A DNA stretch of 43,396 nt. Source: Candidatus Kapaibacterium sp. GTDB lineage: Bacteria > Bacteroidota > Ignavibacteria > Kapaibacteriales > WFXC01. Positions 31,428-40,109 of the stretch are shown here, piece by piece. Location of the stretch: NCBI GenBank assembly GCA_015490805.1, contig WFXC01000047.1, positions 1 through 43,396 of the forward strand. The letters run 5' to 3'. The notes under the pieces were generated by a model, which worked only from the letters and a program-made list of their open reading frames with translations, had not been told where the DNA came from and made no database searches. The position numbers and the translations under genes are program-made. How positions within the stretch are numbered: the first letter of the stretch is position 1; the number at the start of each line of letters is the position of its first letter.

Positions 31428-32225
31428 TCAACTGTTAACACTGCTGTAGTGACGCAGCGCAAAGTCAAAGAATCGGAGCGTTAGCCACAGCAGTACAGCG
31501 ACAAGGGGGATAGTCCACCATATATCCAGTATCGTCAATTTTCCCAGCAGGACCTGCGCAGGAACGGAAGCAATGAGCGCTAAGGGGAAAATGGTATAGA
31601 GCATTCGCTGGAACGTTCGATGGTAGATGACATCGGGTTTGTCACCTAACTGCGATATGTTGTAGAAAACGAACTGGATGCCTTCGGTAGCAACAAGGAA
31701 GATGGAGAGCGCGGCGAAGAAAAGCTGGAGGAAGTACGTTACCAGCGTCCCCAGAGCAAGAAACAGCAGGAAAGCCAGGGTGTGATCCAGTGGAAAGGGA
31801 TCTGGATGCACACTAATTGCAAACAACAGGAAGCCGATCGCAAATAGAAGATTTGCCAGCGATGGAATATTCACATAACGGAGCATCGTGCTGAAGGCGG
31901 GATGGACGGGACGGAGGAGGAAAAAATCTAATTCGCCAGTTCGGACATATTCAGGGAAGCGCCAGAAGTTCGAGGAAAAAAGTACCATATCAATCGCATC
32001 GGTGACGTAGAGCGTGCCCAGGAACACCAGCATATCGGCGTGAGAAAAGCCAGCAATTGCCGTTGTGTGGAGGTAGAGTACTTCAAATAGTCCAAGTTGC
32101 ACGGCGTACCAGAGAATGTCCATAATGAAAGTGAGAACGAAGTGCGAGCGGAATTCCATTTCACGCATCAGGCAGTTTTGGAGGAAAGCCCCCCAGAGGC
32201 GCAGGTACCGCACCACCGTTTTCAT
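31428..32225 (-). CDS. ABC-2 type permease (DUF990 family), second of a pair
   Basis: This protein of 265 residues has about six hydrophobic helices and the family mark VRTGELDFFLLRPVHPAF in the first cytoplasmic loop. That loop defines the ABC2_membrane_6 (DUF990) permeases. These act as heterodimers with an ATPase to export an unknown substrate. The ATG at 32225 overlaps the first permease stop in ATGA; the open frame farther upstream is the antiframe of the neighbour. No ATPase gene is found beside the pair, so it must be encoded elsewhere. Confidence 0.9.
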   Translation of the reverse strand: MKTVVRYLRLWGAFLQNCLMREMEFRSHFVLTFIMDILWYAVQLGLFEVLYLHTTAIAGFSHADMLVFLGTLYVTDAIDMVLFSSNFWRFPEYVRTGELDFFLLRPVHPAFSTMLRYVNIPSLANLLFAIGFLLFAISVHPDPFPLDHTLAFLLFLALGTLVTYFLQLFFAALSIFLVATEGIQFVFYNISQLGDKPDVIYHRTFQRMLYTIFPLALIASVPAQVLLGKLTILDIWWTIPLVAVLLWLTLRFFDFALRHYSSVNS

Positions 32226-33031
32226 CCTCCGAACGCTCCATACCGTAACAGTCCCTTTTGCCAGATCCAGTGTGCAAGCAACAGCAGCAGCCCGATATGG
32301 AAAAGTACCACAGGGAAGTATGGCAACAGTTCTGTGGGATGTTGCTGTCCGGTCATCAGCGTTGCAGGAACATAGGCGATGTACTGGAATGGCAGCCAGT
32401 GGGCGATCTGCTGGATCGGTGCTGGCAGCACGCTCATTGGGAACACCTGTCCTGAGAGAAACCAGAGCAGCAGGTCTTTCATCACCTGGAAGGTCCATAC
32501 TTCATCGAACCAGAAAGCCAGCAGGGCGATGATCAGAGTAAAAAGAAAATTCAGCACCATTCCGCAGAGAAGGAAGGGAATGGCAGCGCAAATGCCGGCA
32601 AAACTCAGGCTTAAATTTGCTGCATACAGGATCGGGAATCCAAAAACAGCAGCGATGATCAGGAGAAATGCCCAGCCGCTGAGCCGTTCACCGAGGGAGA
32701 AGCTGGCGACAAAGCCAAAGAACGAAAAAGGCTTAATGAGGTATTTGTTGAGTTCTCCGCTGCGAATTTCGGCTGCAATTTCCCGCTCTTTGCGGTAAGC
32801 ACGCGTGAGCACCGAACAGAGCGTTGCGCAGCCGATGTAGAAAAGCATTGCTTTCCGGTCGAATGCTCCGATCCGGGGATGGTCGATCGCATCATAGACA
32901 GCGTTCCAGAGGAAAATATGGATCGCTGCACCGATGATCAGCCCCAGGGAGCTGGAAATGAGGAAATTGACGCGATACTCCATTGACTGCGAAAGAGCAG
33001 TCCGAACGATTGCTCTGTAGGTTCGCAGCAT
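32222..33031 (-). CDS. ABC-2 type permease (DUF990 family), first of a pair
   Basis: This protein of 269 residues has six hydrophobic helices and the loop EIRSGELNKYLIKPFSFFG, the counterpart of the RTGELDFFLLRP loop in the next gene. The two form a heterodimeric permease of the DUF990 type. In other bacteria such pairs follow an ABC ATPase gene; here the gene upstream is a CDGSH protein, so the energising subunit is missing from the locus. Its stop and the next start overlap as ATGA, which suggests equal production of both subunits. Confidence 0.9.
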   Translation of the reverse strand: MLRTYRAIVRTALSQSMEYRVNFLISSSLGLIIGAAIHIFLWNAVYDAIDHPRIGAFDRKAMLFYIGCATLCSVLTRAYRKEREIAAEIRSGELNKYLIKPFSFFGFVASFSLGERLSGWAFLLIIAAVFGFPILYAANLSLSFAGICAAIPFLLCGMVLNFLFTLIIALLAFWFDEVWTFQVMKDLLLWFLSGQVFPMSVLPAPIQQIAHWLPFQYIAYVPATLMTGQQHPTELLPYFPVVLFHIGLLLLLAHWIWQKGLLRYGAFGG

Positions 33032-33043
33032 CCAAATGTCAGT

Positions 33044-33283
33044 TTACGGGAGCGTTTTGTGCGTTCCGTCACAGTACGGCGGCGTCTGTGTGTGTTTGCA
33101 GCCACAAAGAGCAACTTTGCGTTTTTCCGTAATCTCAAATTTGACCGGTGTAATACCCGTTCCTTTGTGACTGCCATCGCAAAATGGCTGGTTTTTTGAC
33201 CGTCCGCAGGCACACCACCAGTATGTGCCGGGCTCTAACTCCAGAACGTACGGCGATCGCTGAGCAATGAGAACATCAGCCAT
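33044..33283 (-). CDS. Double CDGSH-type iron-sulfur protein
   Basis: This protein of 79 residues has two complete CDGSH motifs: Cys24, Cys26, Cys35 and His39 in [16 protein letters not shown]; and Cys60, Cys62, Cys71 and His75 in [16 protein letters not shown]. Each would bind a [2Fe-2S] cluster with one His ligand, as in mitoNEET-type proteins. Bacterial tandem forms are soluble and monomeric-like. The start at 33283 is favoured by GAGGGATAC just upstream. It lies 12 bases before the permease pair and may be co-transcribed, though no functional link is known. Confidence 0.93.
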   Translation of the reverse strand: MADVLIAQRSPYVLELEPGTYWWCACGRSKNQPFCDGSHKGTGITPVKFEITEKRKVALCGCKHTQTPPYCDGTHKTLP

Positions 33284-33463
33284 TGTATCCCTCGCATTTG
33301 TTTGACAGAACATCCCATTTCAATGGCAATAAGAAATGCCAGAGGGGACTTTTATTGTACGGCTGGACGACACAAAAATAGGACAACAGATACTTCCGGT
33401 GCATTGTGCTTTTATGTGAGTTCGGGAGTATCCGACAGTATGGCGCTGGATATCTTCATTGTG

Positions 33464-33721
33464 CTAAGCTGGACGCTCGAAAAAAGCGCGAATGGCTGCT
33501 GCTGCCTGATCTTCGTCTGGACCGGAGACCCGAAGCGTCAGGATCGCACCGGGTTCGGCTGCCAGACTCAGAAGGCTCATAATGCTTTTCGCATTTGCAA
33601 CCAGCGCATTTTTTGCCAGTTGGATATCTGATTGAAACCGGGCAGCCAGTTTAACCAGCTCCGCAGCAGGGCGAGCGTGCAGCCCTTCAGCGAGTTTTAC
33701 TTCAATGGTTTGCTCAATCAT
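33464..33721 (-). CDS. ptsH: Phosphocarrier protein HPr
   Basis: This protein of 85 residues is an HPr, with the active His15 in GLHARPAAE and a Ser46 in NAKSIMSLLS that HPr kinase could phosphorylate. Both sites are intact, so it can serve in phosphotransfer and in Ser46-based regulation. No enzyme I or PTS permease gene is nearby. The start overlaps the polyprenyl synthase stop in ATGA, so it is the last gene of a leftward operon with that enzyme and an ABC exporter. A regulatory role, as in other organisms with an incomplete PTS, is likely but inferred. Confidence 0.95.
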   Translation of the reverse strand: MIEQTIEVKLAEGLHARPAAELVKLAARFQSDIQLAKNALVANAKSIMSLLSLAAEPGAILTLRVSGPDEDQAAAAIRAFFERPA

Positions 33722-34713
33722 TTGATACGGTCTACCAGGCTTTGGGTCAGATATTCTAAGGTCTGGCGCGCTGGCGTGAAGGGGAGTTCCTGGAGTGCTT
33801 CAATCGCTTGCTGCGTATGTTGATGGATCGCATCTATTGCCTGTTTATCGATGCAATATTTGCGGAATGTGTCGATCATCGCAGGGACGTGCTCTGTTGA
33901 GATGCCTCCATTTTCCAGAAATTGCTGGAGAATAGCAGGAATCGTGTTATCGCGCTGAGCAGCTTCGTATAAGGCGGCGATGAGAAAGGTACGCTTTCCT
34001 TCCTGTAGGTCCTTGCCCTGCGGTTTGCCGAAAGTTTCTGTATCACCGAACACATCCAGATAATCATCCCGAATCTGGAAGGCAATCCCAAGGTGATGTC
34101 CAAAGCGCTGGAGCGTTGGGATTGCGCTGGAGTTGTTGGCACAAAGTGCTCCCAGCACTGCGGCTGTTTGCAAAATGCGGCAGGTCTTGAGTTCGATCAT
34201 TTCCAGATATTCCTTGATCGATGGTGGCTGATTTTCCAGTGCCAGATCCGCTGCCTGTCCTTCGCATACATCATACAAGCCCGTAGTGAGCTGCGCTGCC
34301 AGCGCAGTTGCCTGTTCCGGTGTGTACGCCCCCAGGATCAAGTGGTAGGCAAACGGTACTAAGAGGTCGCCAGTCAGAATGGCTGTGTTGAGGTCCCACT
34401 GACGATGAACCGTGGGTTTGCCGCGCCGTAGATCAGATTGGTCCATAATGTCATCGTGAATGAGGGTGAAAGTGTGGATCAATTCGATGGCTAATGCGGC
34501 TGGTAACGCCGCCTGGTGCGATGCACCACTGGCTTCGCAGCTCAGCAAGGTAAGCAGTGGACGCAGCCGCTTGCCACCTCCTTGTAGACTGTACAGTGCT
34601 GGATCTGCAAGTCTGGAGTGGAAGTTTGTTGTAAACATCTGATCGAGAAATGCCTGAAACGTTGAGAGCAATTGTTCCAGGTAGCGAGATCCCATTGCCT
34701 GTTCTTTGCTCAT
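33718..34713 (-). CDS. Polyprenyl diphosphate synthase
   Basis: This protein of 331 residues condenses isopentenyl diphosphate with allylic primers. The first Asp-rich motif is LIHDDIMDQSDLRRGKPT and the second is IRDDYLDVFGD, with the lysine-bearing GKPQGKDLQEGKRT following. A DDxxD first motif is usual for long-chain and GGPP-type enzymes. A Phe lies five residues before the first Asp (HTFTLIHDD), which tends to shorten product length, so farnesyl- or geranylgeranyl diphosphate is a reasonable guess, not a certainty. It is coupled by ATGA overlaps to both neighbours, the ABC exporter upstream and HPr downstream. Confidence 0.93.
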   Translation of the reverse strand: MSKEQAMGSRYLEQLLSTFQAFLDQMFTTNFHSRLADPALYSLQGGGKRLRPLLTLLSCEASGASHQAALPAALAIELIHTFTLIHDDIMDQSDLRRGKPTVHRQWDLNTAILTGDLLVPFAYHLILGAYTPEQATALAAQLTTGLYDVCEGQAADLALENQPPSIKEYLEMIELKTCRILQTAAVLGALCANNSSAIPTLQRFGHHLGIAFQIRDDYLDVFGDTETFGKPQGKDLQEGKRTFLIAALYEAAQRDNTIPAILQQFLENGGISTEHVPAMIDTFRKYCIDKQAIDAIHQHTQQAIEALQELPFTPARQTLEYLTQSLVDRIK

Positions 34714-36476
34714 TGGACCTTCACCATTGGCTCTTCTGAAATTTCTTCTTCCAGCGTTTGCAAAGCAAAGAGTTCTGCGTAAATGCCATTGCGTTGAAGC
34801 AAATCCTGATGCGTTCCTGCTTCAACAATGGTACCACGATCGATAACGAGTATCCAGTCTGCGTCTTTGATCGTTGAAATGCGGTGAGCAATGAGAATGC
34901 TGGTGCGATTTTGCAGAAAAGAGCGGAGCTGTTGCAAAATGCGCTCCTCTGTTTCGGTGTCCACAGCCGAAAGCGCGTCATCCAGAATCAGAATAGCGGG
35001 ATTGCGCAACAGCGCCCGTGCCAGCGCAATCCGCTGTTTCTGTCCTCCTGATAATGTGATCCCTCGTTCTCCAACAACGGTGTTGTAGCCTTCGGGAAAG
35101 CGTTCAATGTCTTTGTGAATATCCGCCATTATGGCAGCCTGGATAATTTCTTTGTCGGAGGCATCGGGTTTGCCAAAACGGATGTTTTCTGCGATCGTTG
35201 TGGAAAATAAAAACGGTTCCTGGGGAACAATGCCGAAGAAAGAACGCAGGGTGTGCAATGGATAACCGGCCAATGGACGTCCGTCCAGCAGGATCGTTCC
35301 GCTGGTTGGCTCGTACAATCGCGGTAGCAACTGTACCAGCGTCGTTTTGCCACTACCAGTCAAACCAATGATGCCAAGGGTTGTTCCCGGCTTGATATGA
35401 AGGCAGATGTTGCGGAGCACCCACGGTTGTTCTGGATGATACCGAAAGCTGACATTCTGATACTCGATTTCTCCGGTAATCAATGGCTTTGGCGTGGATT
35501 GTATCGAGAATTGCGGGATTTCAGGTTTCTCAGCCAGCAAGGTGGCAATGCGTTCAGCAGAGGCGCTGGCACGCTGGATAGCGTTGACCACCCAGCCGAT
35601 GGCAATGACGGGCCAGATTAACTGGTTGAGGTAAATAAAAAACTGTGCCAGATCACCGTAGCTGATTGTTCCATTGGCAACGTAGAGTCCCCCAATACCC
35701 AGCACGGCAATTTGCGAGAGGCCGACCAGTACCATCATCAATGGCATTGATAAGCCCTGGACTTTTGCCAGGTGGAGATTGAGGCGATAATAGTCGTGGG
35801 CTTGTTTGTCAAAAACGCTTCGTTCATAACTTTCACGACCGTAGGCACGAATGACTCGAATGCCGGAGAGCATTTCCTGGGCGGTGGTGCTGAGTTGCGC
35901 AAATTGCTCCTGTACCCGTCGGAATGAACGATGTACTTTTTTGCCAATGATGTAAGTAGCTACCGAGATCAATGGCAGGGGGAGAATCACTAACGCAGTA
36001 ACCGTCAGGTTCAGACTGATCATCATAATCAGGGCAAACAGGGCAGTCGTAATCGTATTGGCTGTGTACATCACGGATGGACCAATAAATTCTCGCACCG
36101 CTGCGATGTCATTGGTCAGGTGTGCCATCAGCGATCCGGTGGGATGGTGGGTGTAAAATCGCATTGGCAATTTTTCCAGGTGCAGCAGTACGTCATTTCG
36201 CAGGTCGTATTCAATTTTGCGGGATGCAACGATGATCGTTTTGCGGGTTGCAAACATCAACCCGCCGCTGGCAGCAACACATCCCAAGAGCAGCGCTATT
36301 TGCTGGGCAATAGTCCACTGCGTGAAATGTCCCGCTGTGATGAGATCAATGGTGCTTCCAATAACGCGGGGAATGAGTGCCCCAAAAACGTTTGAGAGGG
36401 TCACAAAGAGGAAGCCCCAGAGAAAGAGGGAGCGGTATCGCTGCATATATGGTATGACGTACTTCAGTGCCTGCAC
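34710..36476 (-). CDS. ABC exporter (type IV fold, MsbA/YheI-like) with Asp at the catalytic-base position
   Basis: This protein of 588 residues has an N-terminal domain with six helices and a C-terminal ATPase. The Walker A is GLTGSGKTT, the Q loop VPQEPFLF, the signature LSGGQKQR, Walker B ILILDD (about residues 495-500), and the switch His in IAHR. The residue after Walker B Asp499 is Asp500 instead of the usual catalytic Glu. In YheI/BmrC-like proteins this Asp marks the degenerate half of heterodimeric exporters, so this gene may need a partner encoded elsewhere. The substrate, whether lipid, peptide or drug, cannot be read from the sequence. It is the first gene of the operon with polyprenyl synthase and HPr. 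Confidence 0.93.
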   Translation of the reverse strand: MQALKYVIPYMQRYRSLFLWGFLFVTLSNVFGALIPRVIGSTIDLITAGHFTQWTIAQQIALLLGCVAASGGLMFATRKTIIVASRKIEYDLRNDVLLHLEKLPMRFYTHHPTGSLMAHLTNDIAAVREFIGPSVMYTANTITTALFALIMMISLNLTVTALVILPLPLISVATYIIGKKVHRSFRRVQEQFAQLSTTAQEMLSGIRVIRAYGRESYERSVFDKQAHDYYRLNLHLAKVQGLSMPLMMVLVGLSQIAVLGIGGLYVANGTISYGDLAQFFIYLNQLIWPVIAIGWVVNAIQRASASAERIATLLAEKPEIPQFSIQSTPKPLITGEIEYQNVSFRYHPEQPWVLRNICLHIKPGTTLGIIGLTGSGKTTLVQLLPRLYEPTSGTILLDGRPLAGYPLHTLRSFFGIVPQEPFLFSTTIAENIRFGKPDASDKEIIQAAIMADIHKDIERFPEGYNTVVGERGITLSGGQKQRIALARALLRNPAILILDDALSAVDTETEERILQQLRSFLQNRTSILIAHRISTIKDADWILVIDRGTIVEAGTHQDLLQRNGIYAELFALQTLEEEISEEPMVKVQ

Positions 36477-36785
36477 TGCTCAATTGTGCTGGTTTTGTTG
36501 CAATGATTTTCAAACCTGTGGTGACGAAGCCAGCGAAACTCTATGGTGTTCGTACCGTGACGCAGCTATGTTGCTGCGCACCGGGCAATTGTCATCGGTA
36601 TGGAGGATAGCGGGATGATCAGAGCGAAGGGTTGACATTGCGCTTCTGGATCGGTCACGCGCTTGCTCAGAGAGAAATTGAAGAGTGGAGTGGCAATGAC
36701 ACTGGCAATGCGTGTGCGACCCCAGCACAATTTTTTCCCGAAGCTGGTGTTTTATTACAGGTTTTGGGATGAAGCAAGGGATGCA
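36477..36785. other. 309-base divergent intergenic region
   Basis: It lies between the leftward ABC exporter and the rightward RNA methyltransferase and so must carry promoters for both. A TTGACA occurs at 36632 but has no matching -10 at the right distance. A short inverted repeat CGCAGC/GCTGCG is at 36561-36578. The frame of the methyltransferase is open back to 36663, but this part is not conserved-looking. No RNA gene is seen. Confidence 0.35.
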
Positions 36786-38219
36786 ATGAAGCTGAAAGTC
36801 GGAGATCGGTTTGTTTGTACAGTGGAGAAAGTGGCATACAAAGGCAAAGCGATTGCTCGAATCAACGGCTTTATCTGTTTCGTGACTGGCGGCGTTCCCG
36901 GCGATGTGGTCGAAGTTGAGATCACGCGGAAGAAGCGCTCCTACTGTGAGGGGACGGTGGTTTCTGTGTTAGAGCCGTCGACAGATCGGAAGACGCCTCG
37001 ATGTCGACATTTTGGCAGTTGTGGCGGCTGTAAGTGGCAGCATCTGGCATATCCAGCGCAGTTGCGGTGGAAAACGGAGAATGTTCGGGAAGCATTTGAG
37101 CATTTATCCCACCTGTCTTATGGTGAGCTGCGCAATACACTCCCGTCACCTCGTTTATGGCAGTATCGCAACAAAATGGATTTTTCCTTCGCCCCTGATC
37201 CCTCTGGTCGTACGATTGTAGCAGGATTGCACCAGGCGGGGCGTTTCGATACCGTTGTCAATCTTACTGAGTGCTGGCTGCCATTGCCTCGATCCGTTGC
37301 AATACTGGAACAGGTGCGGTCGAAAGCGCAGGAGTTAGGGATAACTGCTTATAGTACCCGTACGCATACGGGCTTTTTACGGAATCTGGTGGTGCGTACG
37401 GTTAAAGCTTCTGAGCAGATAATGATCCTTCTGGTGACGTCGCCGCCGGAGCATAAAGCGGATCTGTTGCTGCTTGACTGGTTCTTCCACGATTTTGCGA
37501 CGCAGTTTCAATCGGATGATTCTTTGCTGCATATCGTTGCAGAAAACCGTGCTCAGGTGGCGATGGGCAAGATTGAGCGGTGTGAAGGTCCGGGGTACCT
37601 GGAGGAAGTTTTGAACAGCCTCCGTTTCCGGATTTCCCCTTTTGCATTCTTTCAGCCAAACCCGTATCAGGCAGAACAACTGTTTACTGTTGCCCTGGAG
37701 TTTGCGCAGTTGCAGCCAACTGATATTGTGTGGGATTTGTATTGCGGTACCGGTTCTATCACGTTGCACGCAGCCCGCCAGGCGTATCACGTTTTCGGCG
37801 TTGAGCTTGTCGAAAGTGCCATTGCAGATGCTCAACAGAATGCACGGTTGAACCGGCTGGAAAATCTTACTTTTTATGCGGTGGATTTACACGCCGCTGA
37901 AGGACGGAATTTGTTGCGGTCGCTGCCGAAACCGGATGTGGTGATTCTGGATCCGCCACGGGCGGGCATCCATCGACGGGTTATTGCTTCATTGCTGGAG
38001 GTATTGCCGCAACGGATTGTCTATGTGAGCTGCAATCCTACTACCCAAGCACGAGATTGCGGACTGCTCTCGGATCACTACCGCATTGCTGTTATCCAGC
38101 CGGTGGATATGTTCCCGCATACCTACCACATTGAATCGGTCGTCTTATTGGAGCGGAAAGTAAACAATGGGAACAAAGACGGTAATGGCGAAGGAGAAGC
38201 GGACACTCAAAACCATTGA
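36786..38219 (+). CDS. 23S rRNA (uracil-5-)-methyltransferase, RlmD/RumA-type
   Basis: This protein of 477 residues methylates a uridine in 23S rRNA (or tRNA) using SAM. It has an N-terminal TRAM domain (VEKVAYKGKAIARINGF), [4Fe-4S] cysteines Cys73, Cys79 and Cys82 with a fourth near residue 160, and a SAM-binding Rossmann core (WDLYCGTGSITLHAA). The catalytic Cys is in YVSCNPTTQARD, after VILDPPRAG. The iron-sulfur cysteines favour RlmD/RlmC/RumA over TrmA. The start at 36786 has AGGG six bases upstream; earlier in-frame starts give non-conserved extensions. It overlaps trmB by 53 bases, in a small run of RNA-related genes. Confidence 0.92.
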   Translation: MKLKVGDRFVCTVEKVAYKGKAIARINGFICFVTGGVPGDVVEVEITRKKRSYCEGTVVSVLEPSTDRKTPRCRHFGSCGGCKWQHLAYPAQLRWKTENVREAFEHLSHLSYGELRNTLPSPRLWQYRNKMDFSFAPDPSGRTIVAGLHQAGRFDTVVNLTECWLPLPRSVAILEQVRSKAQELGITAYSTRTHTGFLRNLVVRTVKASEQIMILLVTSPPEHKADLLLLDWFFHDFATQFQSDDSLLHIVAENRAQVAMGKIERCEGPGYLEEVLNSLRFRISPFAFFQPNPYQAEQLFTVALEFAQLQPTDIVWDLYCGTGSITLHAARQAYHVFGVELVESAIADAQQNARLNRLENLTFYAVDLHAAEGRNLLRSLPKPDVVILDPPRAGIHRRVIASLLEVLPQRIVYVSCNPTTQARDCGLLSDHYRIAVIQPVDMFPHTYHIESVVLLERKVNNGNKDGNGEGEADTQNH

Positions 38220-38889
38220 TTTTCGGAAGTATCCATTGCCACGGATTCGTCACCATACCAATCCGAATTTCTATTTACCCAAATCACGGCTCAAGGTCGA
38301 TTTAAGCTTTTATCCGCCGGTGCTTGAGACCGTTGACTGGCGTGAACACTTCGCCAACGCGCAGCCACCGAACGTTTTAGATGTAGGTTGTGGATTGGGC
38401 AAATTTTTGCTGGAGTATGCGTTGAACTTTCCGGAGGACAATATCTTAGGGCTGGAGGTGCGTCCGTTTGTGGTGCAGTGGCTGCAAAATATTATTGCAA
38501 CGGAGAGTATTGGGAATGCGGCTGTGTTCTGGTATAGTGTTGCCAATGGGCTGGGATTCCTGGAATCGGAGTCCATTGATAAGCTGTTTTACCTCTTTCC
38601 GGATCCGTGGTTCAAAAAACGGCACTTTAAGCGACGGGCGTTTACCGCTGATTTTGTTCGAGAATGTGCGCGGGTGTTAAAGCCGACGGGGCAGATGTAC
38701 ATTATGACCGATGTTCCGCAGGTTGATGAGTATCACCGGGAAATCCTGGATGCTACCCAGGTGCTGGAGTATCGATATGTCGATGAAACGGAGTGGGATG
38801 TTCCCATCATAACGAATCAAGAGGAGATTTGTCTGAACAATCAGATCCCGTATGTGCGGATGATATGTACCAAACGAGCCAGCAGTTGA
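38167..38889 (+). CDS. trmB: tRNA (guanine-N7-)-methyltransferase
   Basis: This protein of 240 residues makes 7-methylguanosine at position 46 of tRNAs. Motifs are the SAM-binding NVLDVGCGLGKFLLEYA and the family signature LFPDPWFKKRHFKRR, then ARVLKPTGQMYIMTD. The N-terminal extension before the catalytic domain is basic and may help bind tRNA. GGAAAG precedes the ATG at 38167; the ATG at 38185 is an alternative. It overlaps the rRNA methyltransferase by 53 bases at the start and aat by 25 bases at the end. Confidence 0.94.
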   Translation: MGTKTVMAKEKRTLKTIDFRKYPLPRIRHHTNPNFYLPKSRLKVDLSFYPPVLETVDWREHFANAQPPNVLDVGCGLGKFLLEYALNFPEDNILGLEVRPFVVQWLQNIIATESIGNAAVFWYSVANGLGFLESESIDKLFYLFPDPWFKKRHFKRRAFTADFVRECARVLKPTGQMYIMTDVPQVDEYHREILDATQVLEYRYVDETEWDVPIITNQEEICLNNQIPYVRMICTKRASS

Positions 38890-39455
38890 CGCCTGCGCAG
38901 GTCATTGCCGCCTATCGCCGGGGATTTTTCCCAATGGCAGAACCAGATGGAACGATCTTCTGGCATTTCCCTGCTGTTCGGGCTGTTTTTCTTCCGGAGC
39001 TGGGGATGAAAATATCGCGTTCGCTTCGACAAACCCTGCGGAAAAATCTGTATGAAGTTCGCTTTAATACTGCCTTTGCCGATGTGATTGCTGGATGTGC
39101 GGATCGAGAGGAGACGTGGATTTCCCCCGAAATTATTCGTGTGTATACGGAACTGCATCAGATGGGATATGTTCATTCCGTCGAAAGCTGGCATCAGGGG
39201 GAACTGGTTGGCGGGTTGTATGGGGTTACAATTGGCGGTGTGTTCTTCGGTGAGTCAATGTTTACCCGGATGCGAGATGCTTCCAAAGTCGCTTTTGTTG
39301 CATTGATGGAACGACTGCGGAAGCGATCGTTCGTGTTGCTGGATTCACAGTATCCGAATCACCATACGCTGTCGCTGGGAGCGCACCTTGTTTCCAGTGA
39401 GGAATTTCAGTTGTTGTTAGCCTATGGGTTACAGCGACAGTGCCAGTTTCCATAA
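38865..39455 (+). CDS. aat: Leucyl/phenylalanyl-tRNA--protein transferase
   Basis: This protein of 196 residues transfers Leu or Phe from tRNA to N-terminal Arg or Lys of proteins, marking them for ClpS/ClpAP under the N-end rule. The family pattern is YRRGFFPMAEPDGTIFWHFP, later SVESWHQGELVGGLYGVTIGG, and the active-region FGESMFTRMRDASK with LLDSQYPNHHTLSLGA. The start at 38865 fits the family; the frame opens earlier, inside trmB. It ends a three-gene run of tRNA- and rRNA-related functions and converges on gmk with no clear terminator. Confidence 0.95.
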   Translation: MYQTSQQLTPAQVIAAYRRGFFPMAEPDGTIFWHFPAVRAVFLPELGMKISRSLRQTLRKNLYEVRFNTAFADVIAGCADREETWISPEIIRVYTELHQMGYVHSVESWHQGELVGGLYGVTIGGVFFGESMFTRMRDASKVAFVALMERLRKRSFVLLDSQYPNHHTLSLGAHLVSSEEFQLLLAYGLQRQCQFP

Positions 39456-39497
39456 ATGGGGGACTTTTCGGACAGCGGAAGGTCGCTTTACAGCCGA

Positions 39498-40109
39498 TTA
39501 CGACTCCATCTGTTGTTCCAGTAAAGGTGCATAATAACGCTGCATCAGATGATCAGCTTGCGCGAAGGCGTGCTCTAAGTTGTCGTTGATGATCACTTCG
39601 TCGAAAAACTGCTGGTAGTTCATTTCCATTCGTGCCCGCCGCAGTCGCTGTTGTAGCTCTTCTTCACTTTCGGTGCGCCGCTGACGGAGTCGTTGTTCCA
39701 GGGTTACCAGGTCGGGAGGGGCAACAAACACCAGCAGCGTTTCGCTGGGATATGCTTCTCGAATGGAGAGAGCACCTTTGACGTCGACGTCAAAAACGAG
39801 AACTTTGCCCGCTTTCAGGGCTGATTCGACCGTTTCTTTGAGCGTACCGTAGTAGTGTCCAAAAATTTGTTCATATTCCAGCAATTTCCCTTCGCGAATC
39901 AATTGCTCAAAGTGAGAACGATCGAGGAAGAAGTAGTCTTTCCCGTTGACTTCTCCGGGCCGCTGCGGTCGGGTGGTTGCAGAGACAGAAAACTGGAGGA
40001 AAGGGTATTTGCGTAGCAGGTAGTGGGCGATCGTTGTTTTGCCAGCCCCACTGGGAGCAGAGATGACCAGCAGATGCGGAATGCGAGTTGCCTTCCTTTT
40101 ACTCTGCAT
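39498..40109 (-). CDS. gmk: Guanylate kinase
   Basis: This protein of 203 residues converts GMP to GDP with ATP. It shows the P-loop SAPSGAGKTTI near the start, the GMP-binding RPGEVNGKDYFF, and YGTLKETVESAL, then DVDVKGALSIR. Length is typical. The ATG at 40109 overlaps the yicC end by 11 bases; an upstream start at 40136 is possible. The yicC-gmk order is a common bacterial pairing. The lid-region Arg-rich stretch RLRQRRTESEEE is also conserved in kind. Confidence 0.96.
   Translation of the reverse strand: MQSKRKATRIPHLLVISAPSGAGKTTIAHYLLRKYPFLQFSVSATTRPQRPGEVNGKDYFFLDRSHFEQLIREGKLLEYEQIFGHYYGTLKETVESALKAGKVLVFDVDVKGALSIREAYPSETLLVFVAPPDLVTLEQRLRQRRTESEEELQQRLRRARMEMNYQQFFDEVIINDNLEHAFAQADHLMQRYYAPLLEQQMES

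Noticed and set aside
31428-32498. Long 356-residue version of the second permease
   Set aside because: The first 91 residues are the antiframe of the first permease and are not membrane-protein-like; the ATGA overlap at 32225 gives the proper start.
36632-36660. TTGACA as a promoter for the RNA methyltransferase
   Set aside because: No -10-like hexamer follows at 16-18 bases; a lone hexamer match is expected by chance.
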